From the NCBI GenBank assembly GCA_016202845.1, contig JACQNW010000137.1, positions 1 through 8,340 of the forward strand: DNA of 8,340 bases. The letters run 5' to 3'. A program made the position numbers and the translations under genes. Each line of letters begins with the position of its first letter. Within the stretch, counting starts at the first letter, position 1. This document shows positions 1-5,720 of the stretch, piece by piece. The notes beneath the pieces are model-generated. The model was not told the origin of the DNA. It saw nothing but the letters and a program-made list of their open reading frames with translations, and ran no database searches. The stretch comes from Candidatus Aenigmatarchaeota archaeon (GTDB lineage Archaea; Aenigmatarchaeota; Aenigmatarchaeia; GW2011-AR5).

Positions 1-39
1 ATATAAAGACATTGTTGAAATAGTTCTTTTTCCCAAGGA

Positions 40-59
40 CTTTTCTTTAAAAGAAAAGG
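40..59 (-). terminator. Candidate terminator of the HMG-CoA reductase gene
   Basis: Just past the reductase stop codon (61-63, read on the minus strand) lies an inverted repeat with 8-base arms at 40-47 and 51-58 and a three-base loop. On the minus strand its first arm is T-rich (CTTTTCTTTT), the kind of T-tract at which archaeal RNA polymerase terminates. The stem is nearly all A-T, so the T-rich tract may matter more than the hairpin. Confidence 0.4.
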
Positions 60-60
60 C

Positions 61-1335
61 TTATTCGTTTCCTGTTTTTTCAGTTTCTTCACGCTGTAAT
101 TCCTTGAGCAGCTCTGTTGCCCTGGACACAGAAACATTTCCTTCAGCAGCCATTTTTTGTGCGACCACGTATACATCGGTATCTTTTGCCCCGGCTGTTA
201 TTGCAATATTTTTCGCATGCAGCTTCATGTGGCCTTTCTGGATGCCGTCTGTCACCATTGCCCTCAGTGCGGCAAAATTGTTTGCAAGCCCGACGCAAGC
301 CGCTATTTCACCAAGTTCTCTGGCTGTTTTGATGCCAAGAATTTTTAGTGCAATTCTTGCTATGGGGTTTGTTTTTGTTGTCCCGCCAACTATTCCAACA
401 GCCATTGGCAGTTCGATTGTGCCAACAAGATCGTCCTCTTTTAGCTCATATTTTACAAGAGGTTTGTAGCCGTTAAGTGCGGCAAAAGCATGCGCGCCTG
501 CTTCTATGGCCCGAAAATCATTTCCTGTAGAAATCATTACAGCATCTATGCCGTTCATGCATCCTTTGTTGTTTGTTGCGCATCTGTACGGGTCAGCCTT
601 GGCAAATGCGTAAGCGTCAAGAATTCCGTCTATTACGTCAGCGCCTACAACCGTCTTCTTCCACACAGCTTTTGCTTTCACTGTCCTTTTTACCGCAAGG
701 TTGCTTATTATCTTTAGCCTGGTTTTGCCGCCGGTAAGCTCTTCGATGTAAGGCGCGACCGACTCGCACATTGTATTTACTGCATTTGCTCCCATCGCAT
801 CCCTAACATCAACAAGCAAATGTACTATAAGCATCCTACCGCGTTCAGTTTCAAGTATTTTTGTTTCCACGCCTTTTGCTCCGCCGCCTAATTTTATTAG
901 GGTAGAATCATTCTTGTTTGCTATTTTCTTTATGTTGTTCGCATTAGCAAGAACCATTTTTTCTGCATAGCGTATGTCATCTATGCCAATGACTTGAATT
1001 TGGCCAATCATCATTGGTTCTGTGCTTGTTGCTGTGAATCCGCCTCCTTGTCTCGCAAGCTTGGCTGCGTGTGATGCTGCCGCTATGACAGACGGCTCTT
1101 CTATGGCCATGGGTATTACATAATCTTTTTTATTTATCGTAAAATAAGTAGCGATGCCAATGGGCATTTTAGTGGTGCCAATCACATTTTCTATCATGAG
1201 GTCGGCTGTTTGCCAGTTTATGCCTCCTGTTCTAAGGCTGTTCGTCTCTTCATCCGTAAGGTGCGCAATTTTCTTTATCTCATTTAATCTGTCTTCCAGG
1301 CCCATTTTATAAAAGCCTGGCAGGTCGCTGTTCAT
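61..1335 (-). CDS. mvaA: Class II HMG-CoA reductase
   Basis: Reduces HMG-CoA to mevalonate, the committed step toward archaeal isoprenoid lipids; a soluble enzyme. The 424 residues align nearly end to end with the Pseudomonas mevalonii class II enzyme as I recall it (about 428 residues), and there is no N-terminal membrane domain. Visible landmarks are ENVIG (49-53), catalytic Glu80 in IEEPS, the dinucleotide-binding DAMGAN (179-184), catalytic Lys257 in NNKG, Asp273 in GND and His369 in GHM. Asp143 aligns with P. mevalonii Asp146, a residue linked to NADH preference, so NADH use is inferred. The ATG at 1335 is preferred because residues 6-20 still match the family; Met11 is an alternative. 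It stands alone, divergent from hjc and about 4.4 kb from the HMG-CoA synthase operon. Most characterised archaeal reductases are class I, so class II suggests old lateral transfer from bacteria. Identity is very secure; cofactor is inference. Confidence 0.96.
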   Translation of the reverse strand: MNSDLPGFYKMGLEDRLNEIKKIAHLTDEETNSLRTGGINWQTADLMIENVIGTTKMPIGIATYFTINKKDYVIPMAIEEPSVIAAASHAAKLARQGGGFTATSTEPMMIGQIQVIGIDDIRYAEKMVLANANNIKKIANKNDSTLIKLGGGAKGVETKILETERGRMLIVHLLVDVRDAMGANAVNTMCESVAPYIEELTGGKTRLKIISNLAVKRTVKAKAVWKKTVVGADVIDGILDAYAFAKADPYRCATNNKGCMNGIDAVMISTGNDFRAIEAGAHAFAALNGYKPLVKYELKEDDLVGTIELPMAVGIVGGTTKTNPIARIALKILGIKTARELGEIAACVGLANNFAALRAMVTDGIQKGHMKLHAKNIAITAGAKDTDVYVVAQKMAAEGNVSVSRATELLKELQREETEKTGNE

Positions 1336-1357
1336 ATTCTGAATGTTGGCTGATAGG

Positions 1358-1366
1358 AATAAAAGG
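1358..1366 (-). promoter_or_regulatory. Probable TATA box of the HMG-CoA reductase gene
   Basis: On the minus strand this reads CCTTTTATT. Its centre is about 27 bases upstream of the ATG at 1335, the spacing expected for a leaderless archaeal transcript. It overlaps a 5-base inverted repeat (AAAGG at 1362-1366, CCTTT at 1371-1375). An alternative box, TTAAATAAA at about 1382-1390 on the same strand, would give a leader of roughly 20 bases. Confidence 0.4.
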
Positions 1367-1379
1367 TTTGCCTTTGAAC

Positions 1380-1389
1380 TTTTTATTTA
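1380..1389 (+). promoter_or_regulatory. Probable TATA box of hjc
   Basis: The AT-rich stretch TTTTTATTTA is centred about 24 bases before the hjc ATG at 1409. No Shine-Dalgarno sequence lies just before that ATG, so a leaderless transcript is likely. The same AT-rich stretch read on the other strand also resembles a TATA box facing the reductase gene. Confidence 0.45.
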
Positions 1390-1408
1390 ACAGCTGGCAA
1401 TAATACAT

Positions 1409-1795
1409 ATGGTTAAAGCTTATACAAAGGGCTACGCTGCAGAAAGGTCCTTGGTGCATACGCTTGCCGCTCTGGGATTCATGGTAATCCGAGCTCCTCG
1501 TTCTGGAAGGATAGGGCTTCCGTCTCCTGATATAGTGGCCATAAAAAACGGGAGGATGCTTGTTATAGAATGCAAATCGCGCAAGGATGCATTTACTGTA
1601 GAGCAGGAACAGTTGGCTGAATTAAAAGCATGGCAAGACCATGGCGCTCTGGCATTGATCGCATGGAAGCAGTCGTATAAGGGATGGTCTTTTCTCCATT
1701 TGGCAGACGTCAGCGAAAACAATGGCAATATAGGAAAGAAGTTCACAGCAACAAAAGGCTTTCCTCTCGATAAGCTGGAAGAAATTATGAATTGA
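1409..1795 (+). CDS. hjc: Archaeal Holliday junction resolvase Hjc
   Basis: A small nuclease that cuts four-way DNA junctions during homologous recombination and fork repair; it acts as a dimer on chromosomal DNA. The 128-residue length matches the family (about 120-140). The archaeal Hjc/restriction-nuclease fold signature is visible: KGYAAER with Glu12 and Arg13 (family K-G-x3-E-R), Arg28 and Ser32 in RAPRSG, Asp41 after Pro40, and Glu54-x-Lys56 in the IECK strand. Together these supply the Glu-Ser-Asp-Glu-Lys active site. The loop between Ser32 and Asp41 is several residues longer than in the Pyrococcus enzyme as I recall it. The ATG at 1409 puts the conserved helix at the usual place and has a TATA box at leaderless spacing. 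The gene is monocistronic, divergent from the reductase and convergent with the SpoIIM-like gene. Identity is secure. Confidence 0.93.
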   Translation: MVKAYTKGYAAERSLVHTLAALGFMVIRAPRSGRIGLPSPDIVAIKNGRMLVIECKSRKDAFTVEQEQLAELKAWQDHGALALIAWKQSYKGWSFLHLADVSENNGNIGKKFTATKGFPLDKLEEIMN

Positions 1796-1858
1796 TAAGC
1801 CAATCGTCAAAATCCACCCAAAACCGTAAAAAATCCTTCTGGCTGTGAAATCACCCGC

Positions 1859-1892
1859 TGTGTTTTTGGTGTGTGTTGTGTTTTTTGTTTTT
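1859..1892 (+). terminator. T-rich GT-only tract, probable hjc terminator
   Basis: About 64 bases after the hjc stop, 34 consecutive bases contain only G and T. The tract includes runs of five (1862-1866) and six (1881-1886) T and ends with another run of five. Archaeal transcription commonly stops at such T-runs on the non-template strand. No strong hairpin precedes it. Confidence 0.45.
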
Positions 1893-1894
1893 CA

Positions 1895-1926
1895 GGCAGC
1901 ACTGATGCGCCGCAAACAGCACTGCC
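1895..1926. other. Imperfect hairpin in the hjc / SpoIIM intergenic region
   Basis: GGCAG (1895-1899) pairs with CTGCC (1922-1926). After a 2x2 internal loop, CTG (1902-1904) pairs with CAG (1917-1919). Then TGC (1906-1908) pairs with GCA (1912-1914) around a three-base loop. The same segment holds an 8-base direct repeat, CAGCACTG, at 1897-1904 and 1917-1924. On the plus strand it follows the T-rich tract. It could be part of the 3' end of the minus-strand SpoIIM message, a small structured RNA, or chance; no known RNA family is recognised. Confidence 0.25.
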
Positions 1927-1937
1927 CGTTAAATGTC

Positions 1938-1956
1938 GCAAAAATTTGTAAAAATT
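1938..1956 (-). terminator. T-runs downstream of the SpoIIM-like gene
   Basis: Read on the minus strand, two runs of five T (TTTTT, ACAAA, then TTTTT) lie about 50-65 bases after the SpoIIM-like stop codon at 2006. This is a plausible archaeal T-run terminator. With the GT tract at 1859-1892 it separates the two convergent genes. Confidence 0.4.
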
Positions 1957-2005
1957 ACCTGCAGCTTCATGAACATGGTCTTTTGCCTCGAATGCTTGTC
2001 CATTA

Positions 2006-2836
2006 TCATATCGCTGCTTCGATAAACGCAGCAGCTATTATCAAGATTTCTGCTATGGCCAAAAATACAAGCGAGTCTTTGAAAATAAAATGAAATTCCT
2101 TGCTGTTAAGCTTTTCCCTGATTACGCCTACGCCTAAAATACCCCCGGATATGCCGGCCACAAAATATGCTGCTATTTCAGGAATTCCGTGCAGGGCTAT
2201 GCTGCCTAATCCAACAGGAACGCCATACAGGTATGCAGTTGTCAGGTTTAACCCGTTGCTGGCAAGCGATTTAACAATCAGGCCTACATAAACAGCTATT
2301 ACAGATGCATTCCACACAAGAACAAAAATAGCGCCGGCGCCAAGCATCAAAGACATGACAAAGATTAGTATCATCACGCCAGTGTTGTTGACAAAAAACC
2401 GCGTGAAATCTCCTTGGTCAACAACAGCGCCTGTTGTGTCGCTTACAACCCTTCCGGAAAAGCCTTCTATTGTCTGGGCTTGAAGGGTAAAAACATTTAC
2501 GGTTGGCATGAAAATGAAAATAAAAGTCATCGCCACTATGATTCCCATGAAAAATGACGAGAACACGCTTATGGCCTGTTTATGCCTTCCAAAAATGTTC
2601 TGTTTTTTTCCGCCTTTTACAGCAGCATCATCTTTCTCCTCTTCCAGCTCGAATAAATTTTCAAAAAAAGGTATGAATAAAATCGTAATTATGGCTACGG
2701 CAAGCGTGCTGGACTGGTTTGGAAATAATTGATGCGCAAAAAATACGCCAATAAAAGTGTATATGAAGGCGATAACAAAAATATGCCAGGGCTTATCTTC
2801 TGCATTCTTTGGGTTAAGAATCGATTCCAAGACCAT
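2006..2836 (-). CDS. SpoIIM/DUF95-family integral membrane protein
   Basis: A 276-residue multi-pass membrane protein. I see hydrophobic segments near residues 17-37, 43-61, 89-111, 152-175, 176-190, 205-238 and 253-275, with a charged cytoplasmic-looking linker at 62-88 (ELEEEKDD...KGGKK). The family signature is LHGIPEIAAYFVAG (215-228), resembling the PHG-x-x-E-hydrophobic-AG core of SpoIIM/DUF95 proteins, followed by a glycine-rich turn. In Bacillus SpoIIM belongs to the SpoIID-SpoIIM-SpoIIP engulfment complex acting on peptidoglycan. Archaeal members have no established role, so envelope or membrane remodelling is only inference. The ATG at 2836 has a TATA box at leaderless spacing. It is divergent from a large secreted surface protein, with only 76 bases between starts, which suggests related function or joint control. 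Family call is confident, function unknown. Confidence 0.8.
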   Translation of the reverse strand: MVLESILNPKNAEDKPWHIFVIAFIYTFIGVFFAHQLFPNQSSTLAVAIITILFIPFFENLFELEEEKDDAAVKGGKKQNIFGRHKQAISVFSSFFMGIIVAMTFIFIFMPTVNVFTLQAQTIEGFSGRVVSDTTGAVVDQGDFTRFFVNNTGVMILIFVMSLMLGAGAIFVLVWNASVIAVYVGLIVKSLASNGLNLTTAYLYGVPVGLGSIALHGIPEIAAYFVAGISGGILGVGVIREKLNSKEFHFIFKDSLVFLAIAEILIIAAAFIEAAI

Positions 2837-2857
2837 GTATATCTATGTTTTAAAGTA

Positions 2858-2868
2858 GTATAAAAAAG
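2858..2868 (-). promoter_or_regulatory. TATA box of the SpoIIM-like gene
   Basis: On the minus strand the sequence runs CTTTTTTATAC, centred about 27 bases before the ATG at 2836. It is preceded by an A-rich BRE-like stretch (GAAAATC). This fits a leaderless archaeal promoter. Confidence 0.6.
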
Positions 2869-2882
2869 ATTTTCAAATCTTT
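2865..2882. promoter_or_regulatory. 18-base palindrome between divergent TATA boxes
   Basis: The sequence AAAGATTT-TC-AAATCTTT is a perfect inverted repeat with 8-base arms and a two-base spacer. Each arm covers the BRE region and the edge of the TATA box of one of the two divergent genes, and the arms lie nearly equidistant from the two ATGs (36 and 38 bases). It may be an operator for a dimeric regulator that controls both genes. It may instead be simply two BRE/TATA elements placed back to back. Confidence 0.5.
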
Positions 2883-2886
2883 ATAT
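2880..2886 (+). promoter_or_regulatory. TATA box of the surface protein gene
   Basis: TTTATAT preceded by a BRE-like CAAATC, centred about 30 bases before the ATG at 2913. The transcript should start at about 2909, leaving only a few bases of leader. The purine-rich AGAGGAG at 2889-2895 would then lie upstream of the transcript start and is not a ribosome binding site. Confidence 0.65.
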
Positions 2887-2912
2887 GTAGAGGAGTGTAA
2901 TTAAAAATTAAT

Positions 2913-5651
2913 ATGGAGTCCCATAGGGTGGGTGTGGGATTTAAGAGAACAAAGAATTATCATATATTTGAAGCTATAATAGTCGCCCTATTTCTTTCAT
3001 TATCTGCATTTGCCCAATTCCCAACAACAGGCTATCAGACAGCATCTGGAGCGGAAACATCTGACAAAGCAGCCGCGGCGGTTGAAACAGTTATTCTTGT
3101 AAACAGCGGCGATAAAAGCGCGATCGATGCTTCTATTGCAGCATCAATTTCAGAAGACAGGGGTATTCCTGTATTGTACACAGGCCATAAAGATGTCCCT
3201 ACAGAAGTTCTTTCCGAGCTGCTCACCGGCGATTACAAGGATGTGAAAAATGTAATAATTATCGGCGGCGATTCTGTTGTATCTGATTCGGCGCAGACAT
3301 CCCTTGAGCAGGTTGGCGAATCGGCAGGCTACGATGTTACAAGGATTGCAGGCGCAACAGCAACCGGGACGGCGGTGGAGGCGATTAAATATTTTTATGG
3401 CCCGGAAATGCTTCACGAAATTACGCTGGTGGAATACAATGGCGATAGTGATAAATCACAGCAGGAATACCTGCATTTGTCATCTGAACTTGGTGGCCCA
3501 ATAATACCTGTGCCATCGGGCATTGGCAGCCTTCCGGCAGATATTGCGCAGGCTATAAACGATATTGGCATTAACGGCGTGACACTTGTCGGTGATGTAG
3601 AAGACTCTGTCAAGGCAGAAATAAAAGACCTCGGCGCTGATATAAGAAAAGAATTCGCAGGCACGCAGGAAGAGCTTGCAGCAAAAATGGAAGCCGAAGT
3701 AAAAGATTCTATTGTATCAGGGGATAATATTATTTTAGTTGAAGAGAGGATGGTGCCGCCGATACTGCCAGGCTACAAAGTTTTCTTCTACAGGGATGAG
3801 AACAATGACAACATTGATGACGATACAGGCTCTGTGCTTGATGGAATTGGACGCGGATTATACAACGACATTCAAAGCCAGCTTGGTGCAAAGCCTAAAA
3901 TAAAGTTCATTTCAGATGACGAAGGCGTGCAGAAGCAGTTTGAGCAAGCCCTTTCACTGGAGGGTATAAAAGTTGAGGCAGGTTCAGCCGGCGATCCGGT
4001 AAGAACTGCAGTGATATTTGCGAAAGATGAAATTGCAAAAATAGAGGAGCGGTTCGAGCAAAAACAGGAAGACTTCCAGAAGCGTTACGAGCAGAATAAG
4101 CGGTATTTTGAGGAAAAGCTTCCTTTGATCGTAGACCAGTTCGAGGCATACTATACAGATCTCGATAAGAGCGCTTTGCCTCCGCAATCGCTGGAGCTGG
4201 CATCAAAAATAATTGACGAAAAAAACAAGGGTGATGCGCTTGCGCAATGGAAGTTGGTGAGCGCTTTTGCAAATTCTTACAGGCATGAGACCTATATTTC
4301 ATGCAATGATGCATGCAAACAAGAATATGTTGAAAGTGAAAGGGAGGGTGTGGACCGGAAACTGGAAAAGCTTGTTGGCATTGAAAGGGCAAAAGAAGTT
4401 GCTAACTTGGAAAAGGGAAAGAAAATAGGGCTTCTTGGGACTGATGACTTGGTGCCGCCGAACCAGGTAGAATTGTTAAGGGGTCGGTACGCTAAAGTTT
4501 TTGAAAAGGGTACAGACCCGGAAAATCTGCATGAAGAATTTGTTAAAAATTACAAGCAGGAAGCGTATGAAACATATCGTGAAGAAATAAAGCAGGAATA
4601 TACAATCTCTAAATCTGGCACAGACCCTGCAAAATGGGACGACAATAAGTTGAAAGAAGAATTTGAGCGCAGGCTGCAATATGAAAGCGAAGCATACCAG
4701 TCAGGATTGCTTGAACAGCCATATTTTTCAGACCCTGAAAAACGCGCAGAAATCTTTTCAACATTGTCGACTGTTGATACAACCCTGCGCAACAGTGGCG
4801 TGCCGGACACGGCTTATCTGACAGCAACTGAATGGAAAGCAGCATACGATAAGTACAAATCAGGCGGCAAGCTCGCTGCAGACGATATAAAGGCATACGA
4901 GGTGGCCGTAACAGCTTATAAAACATATGAAAACCAGCATGAGGGGGGGGGTTACAGCCCACAGGGTGGCTCTTACAATGCAAAAACAGGCCAGTTTTCA
5001 TACGTTGATCCTGTGAAAGAGGCGTTGGTGGCAGGCAGTTACAATTCTGATACAAAACAATACACATACGTCAATGATGAAGGCAAGCTTGTGCAAGGGA
5101 CGTCAGCAGGAGAAGTTCATGAATACGCGCAAAATGAATTGCCTTCAGGATACAAGTATGACGATAAAGCAGGTTCTTTTGTTTACCAGAGCACGGGAAA
5201 ATCTTACACATACACGCCGCCTGCTGAGTACAATGAAAAGACAGGAACATATCAATATGAGTATGTAAATCCATCAACAGGGTCTACTTACACATACTCA
5301 AATTCATATTCTTACACACCGCCATCGCCAACTGATTCAGACAAATCCAGTAATGTCGCAGGATCTGCAACAGGGGTTTCAACTCCGTCGTATACAGGCG
5401 CCAGTAGTACAACAATTACAACCACGGATTCTGGCGGCGCCACGACATCAACAAGCTATAGCGGTGGTGATACAGGAAGTTATTCAGGTGGCAGCACAGG
5501 GACCTATAGCGGTGGGACATCTGGCAGCTATAGTGCTCCTAGTGGAGGCTCGACGCCTTCTGGCGGTGGTGACTCTGGTGGAGGGTATTCAGCGCCAGCT
5601 CCATCAGCGCCTTCAGGCGGAGATGGAGGGGGAGGGGCTCCTCCAGGGTAA
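2913..5651 (+). CDS. Large secreted surface protein with CWB2 repeats and Tyr/Ser/Gly-rich tail
   Basis: A 912-residue exported protein. Residues 1-34 are a signal peptide: basic stretch KRTKN, hydrophobic core 19-31, predicted cut after SAFA. Residues about 57-250 look like two cell wall binding repeat 2 (CWB2) units; the first has IPVLYT, VIIIGG and RIAG, the second GVTLVGD. DENNDNIDDD (295-304) resembles a calcium loop. Residues 370-405 are charged and coiled-coil-like; Cys464 and Cys468 are the only cysteines and may form a disulfide. Two GTDP...EEF...EAY units lie at 533-552 and 569-595. Tyrosine repeats fill about 684-803, and a Ser/Thr/Gly/Pro tail runs to the end. No C-terminal membrane anchor or sorting signal is visible. 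CWB2 units bind envelope polymers in Firmicutes; the archaeal ligand is unknown. Probably a cell-surface or S-layer-associated protein. The exact function is not recognised. Confidence 0.8.
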   Translation: MESHRVGVGFKRTKNYHIFEAIIVALFLSLSAFAQFPTTGYQTASGAETSDKAAAAVETVILVNSGDKSAIDASIAASISEDRGIPVLYTGHKDVPTEVLSELLTGDYKDVKNVIIIGGDSVVSDSAQTSLEQVGESAGYDVTRIAGATATGTAVEAIKYFYGPEMLHEITLVEYNGDSDKSQQEYLHLSSELGGPIIPVPSGIGSLPADIAQAINDIGINGVTLVGDVEDSVKAEIKDLGADIRKEFAGTQEELAAKMEAEVKDSIVSGDNIILVEERMVPPILPGYKVFFYRDENNDNIDDDTGSVLDGIGRGLYNDIQSQLGAKPKIKFISDDEGVQKQFEQALSLEGIKVEAGSAGDPVRTAVIFAKDEIAKIEERFEQKQEDFQKRYEQNKRYFEEKLPLIVDQFEAYYTDLDKSALPPQSLELASKIIDEKNKGDALAQWKLVSAFANSYRHETYISCNDACKQEYVESEREGVDRKLEKLVGIERAKEVANLEKGKKIGLLGTDDLVPPNQVELLRGRYAKVFEKGTDPENLHEEFVKNYKQEAYETYREEIKQEYTISKSGTDPAKWDDNKLKEEFERRLQYESEAYQSGLLEQPYFSDPEKRAEIFSTLSTVDTTLRNSGVPDTAYLTATEWKAAYDKYKSGGKLAADDIKAYEVAVTAYKTYENQHEGGGYSPQGGSYNAKTGQFSYVDPVKEALVAGSYNSDTKQYTYVNDEGKLVQGTSAGEVHEYAQNELPSGYKYDDKAGSFVYQSTGKSYTYTPPAEYNEKTGTYQYEYVNPSTGSTYTYSNSYSYTPPSPTDSDKSSNVAGSATGVSTPSYTGASSTTITTTDSGGATTSTSYSGGDTGSYSGGSTGTYSGGTSGSYSAPSGGSTPSGGGDSGGGYSAPAPSAPSGGDGGGGAPPG
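4943..4951 (+). repeat. Run of nine G within the surface protein gene
   Basis: Nine consecutive G encode the end of Glu677 and glycines 678-680, at the junction between the helical region and the tyrosine-repeat tail. Gain of one G would reach a stop at 5006-5008; loss of one G would reach a stop at 5014-5016. Either change would remove about the last 220 residues. It may be a slippage-prone contingency tract or an assembly error; the frame is open in the given sequence. Confidence 0.9.
4962..5321 (+). repeat. Degenerate tyrosine-rich repeats in the surface protein
   Basis: Residues about 684-803 carry four diverged copies of a Y-x-x-x-x-G-x-[FY]-x-Y-type unit. Copies start near Tyr688 (YNAKTGQFSYV), Tyr710 (YNSDTKQYTYV), Tyr749 (YDDKAGSFVYQ) and Tyr773 (YNEKTGTYQYEYV). 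The first two are 22 residues apart and the last two 24; the middle gap is longer. The pattern suggests small aromatic beta-hairpins. It vaguely recalls the OCRE aromatic repeat, but homology is not claimed. Confidence 0.65.
5454..5549 (+). repeat. Tandem 24-base repeat, four copies, encoding SYSGGxTG
   Basis: Residues 848-879 are four tandem octapeptides: SYSGGDTG, SYSGGSTG, TYSGGTSG and the diverged SYSAPSGG. The DNA copies differ mostly at synonymous sites, so the array is not a recent expansion. It begins the Ser/Gly tail and is likely flexible and possibly O-glycosylated. Confidence 0.75.
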
Positions 5652-5653
5652 GA

Positions 5654-5659
5654 TTTTTT
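5654..5659 (+). terminator. T-run after the surface protein gene
   Basis: Six T begin two bases after the TAA at 5649-5651. This is a typical simple archaeal T-run terminator and separates the gene from the next promoter. No clear hairpin precedes it. Confidence 0.5.
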
Positions 5660-5690
5660 AATACCGGTAAAACACCAAAAATCAATATGC

Positions 5691-5698
5691 TTATAAAA
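5691..5698 (+). promoter_or_regulatory. TATA box of the mevalonate operon
   Basis: TTATAAAA is centred about 26-27 bases before the ATG at 5721, which implies a leaderless transcript starting at or next to that ATG. This placement decides the start of HMG-CoA synthase. The ATG at 5712 and the TTG at 5700 would lie upstream of the transcript start. Confidence 0.65.
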
Positions 5699-5720
5699 CT
5701 TGCTTCTTCTAATGAATGTC

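Noticed and set aside
1900..1910. C/D box guide RNA signal (CTGATG) in the intergenic region
   Set aside because: No proper C box (RTGATGA) with paired D, C' and D' boxes at normal spacing was found.
1845..2093. 82-residue open frame on the plus strand
   Set aside because: It runs into the antisense of the SpoIIM-like gene, has low-complexity Val/Phe-rich content from the GT tract, and has no promoter or ribosome site.
2889..2895. AGAGGAG as Shine-Dalgarno site of the surface protein
   Set aside because: It is 17 bases from the ATG, too far, and lies upstream of the transcript start predicted from the TATA box.
3907..4392. 161-residue minus-strand open frame inside the surface protein gene
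   Set aside because: Opposite the coding strand, no recognisable motif, no promoter signals; the sense frame is continuous with a signal peptide.
5454..5549. CRISPR-like or mobile repeat
   Set aside because: The repeats are in frame, 24 bases long without spacers, and encode an octapeptide array.
5353..5661. 102-residue open frame overlapping the Ser/Gly tail
   Set aside because: An out-of-frame reading of the repeat-rich DNA gives Gln/Leu/Val-rich sequence; slippage at the G-tract would not reach it because stops intervene at 5006 or 5014.
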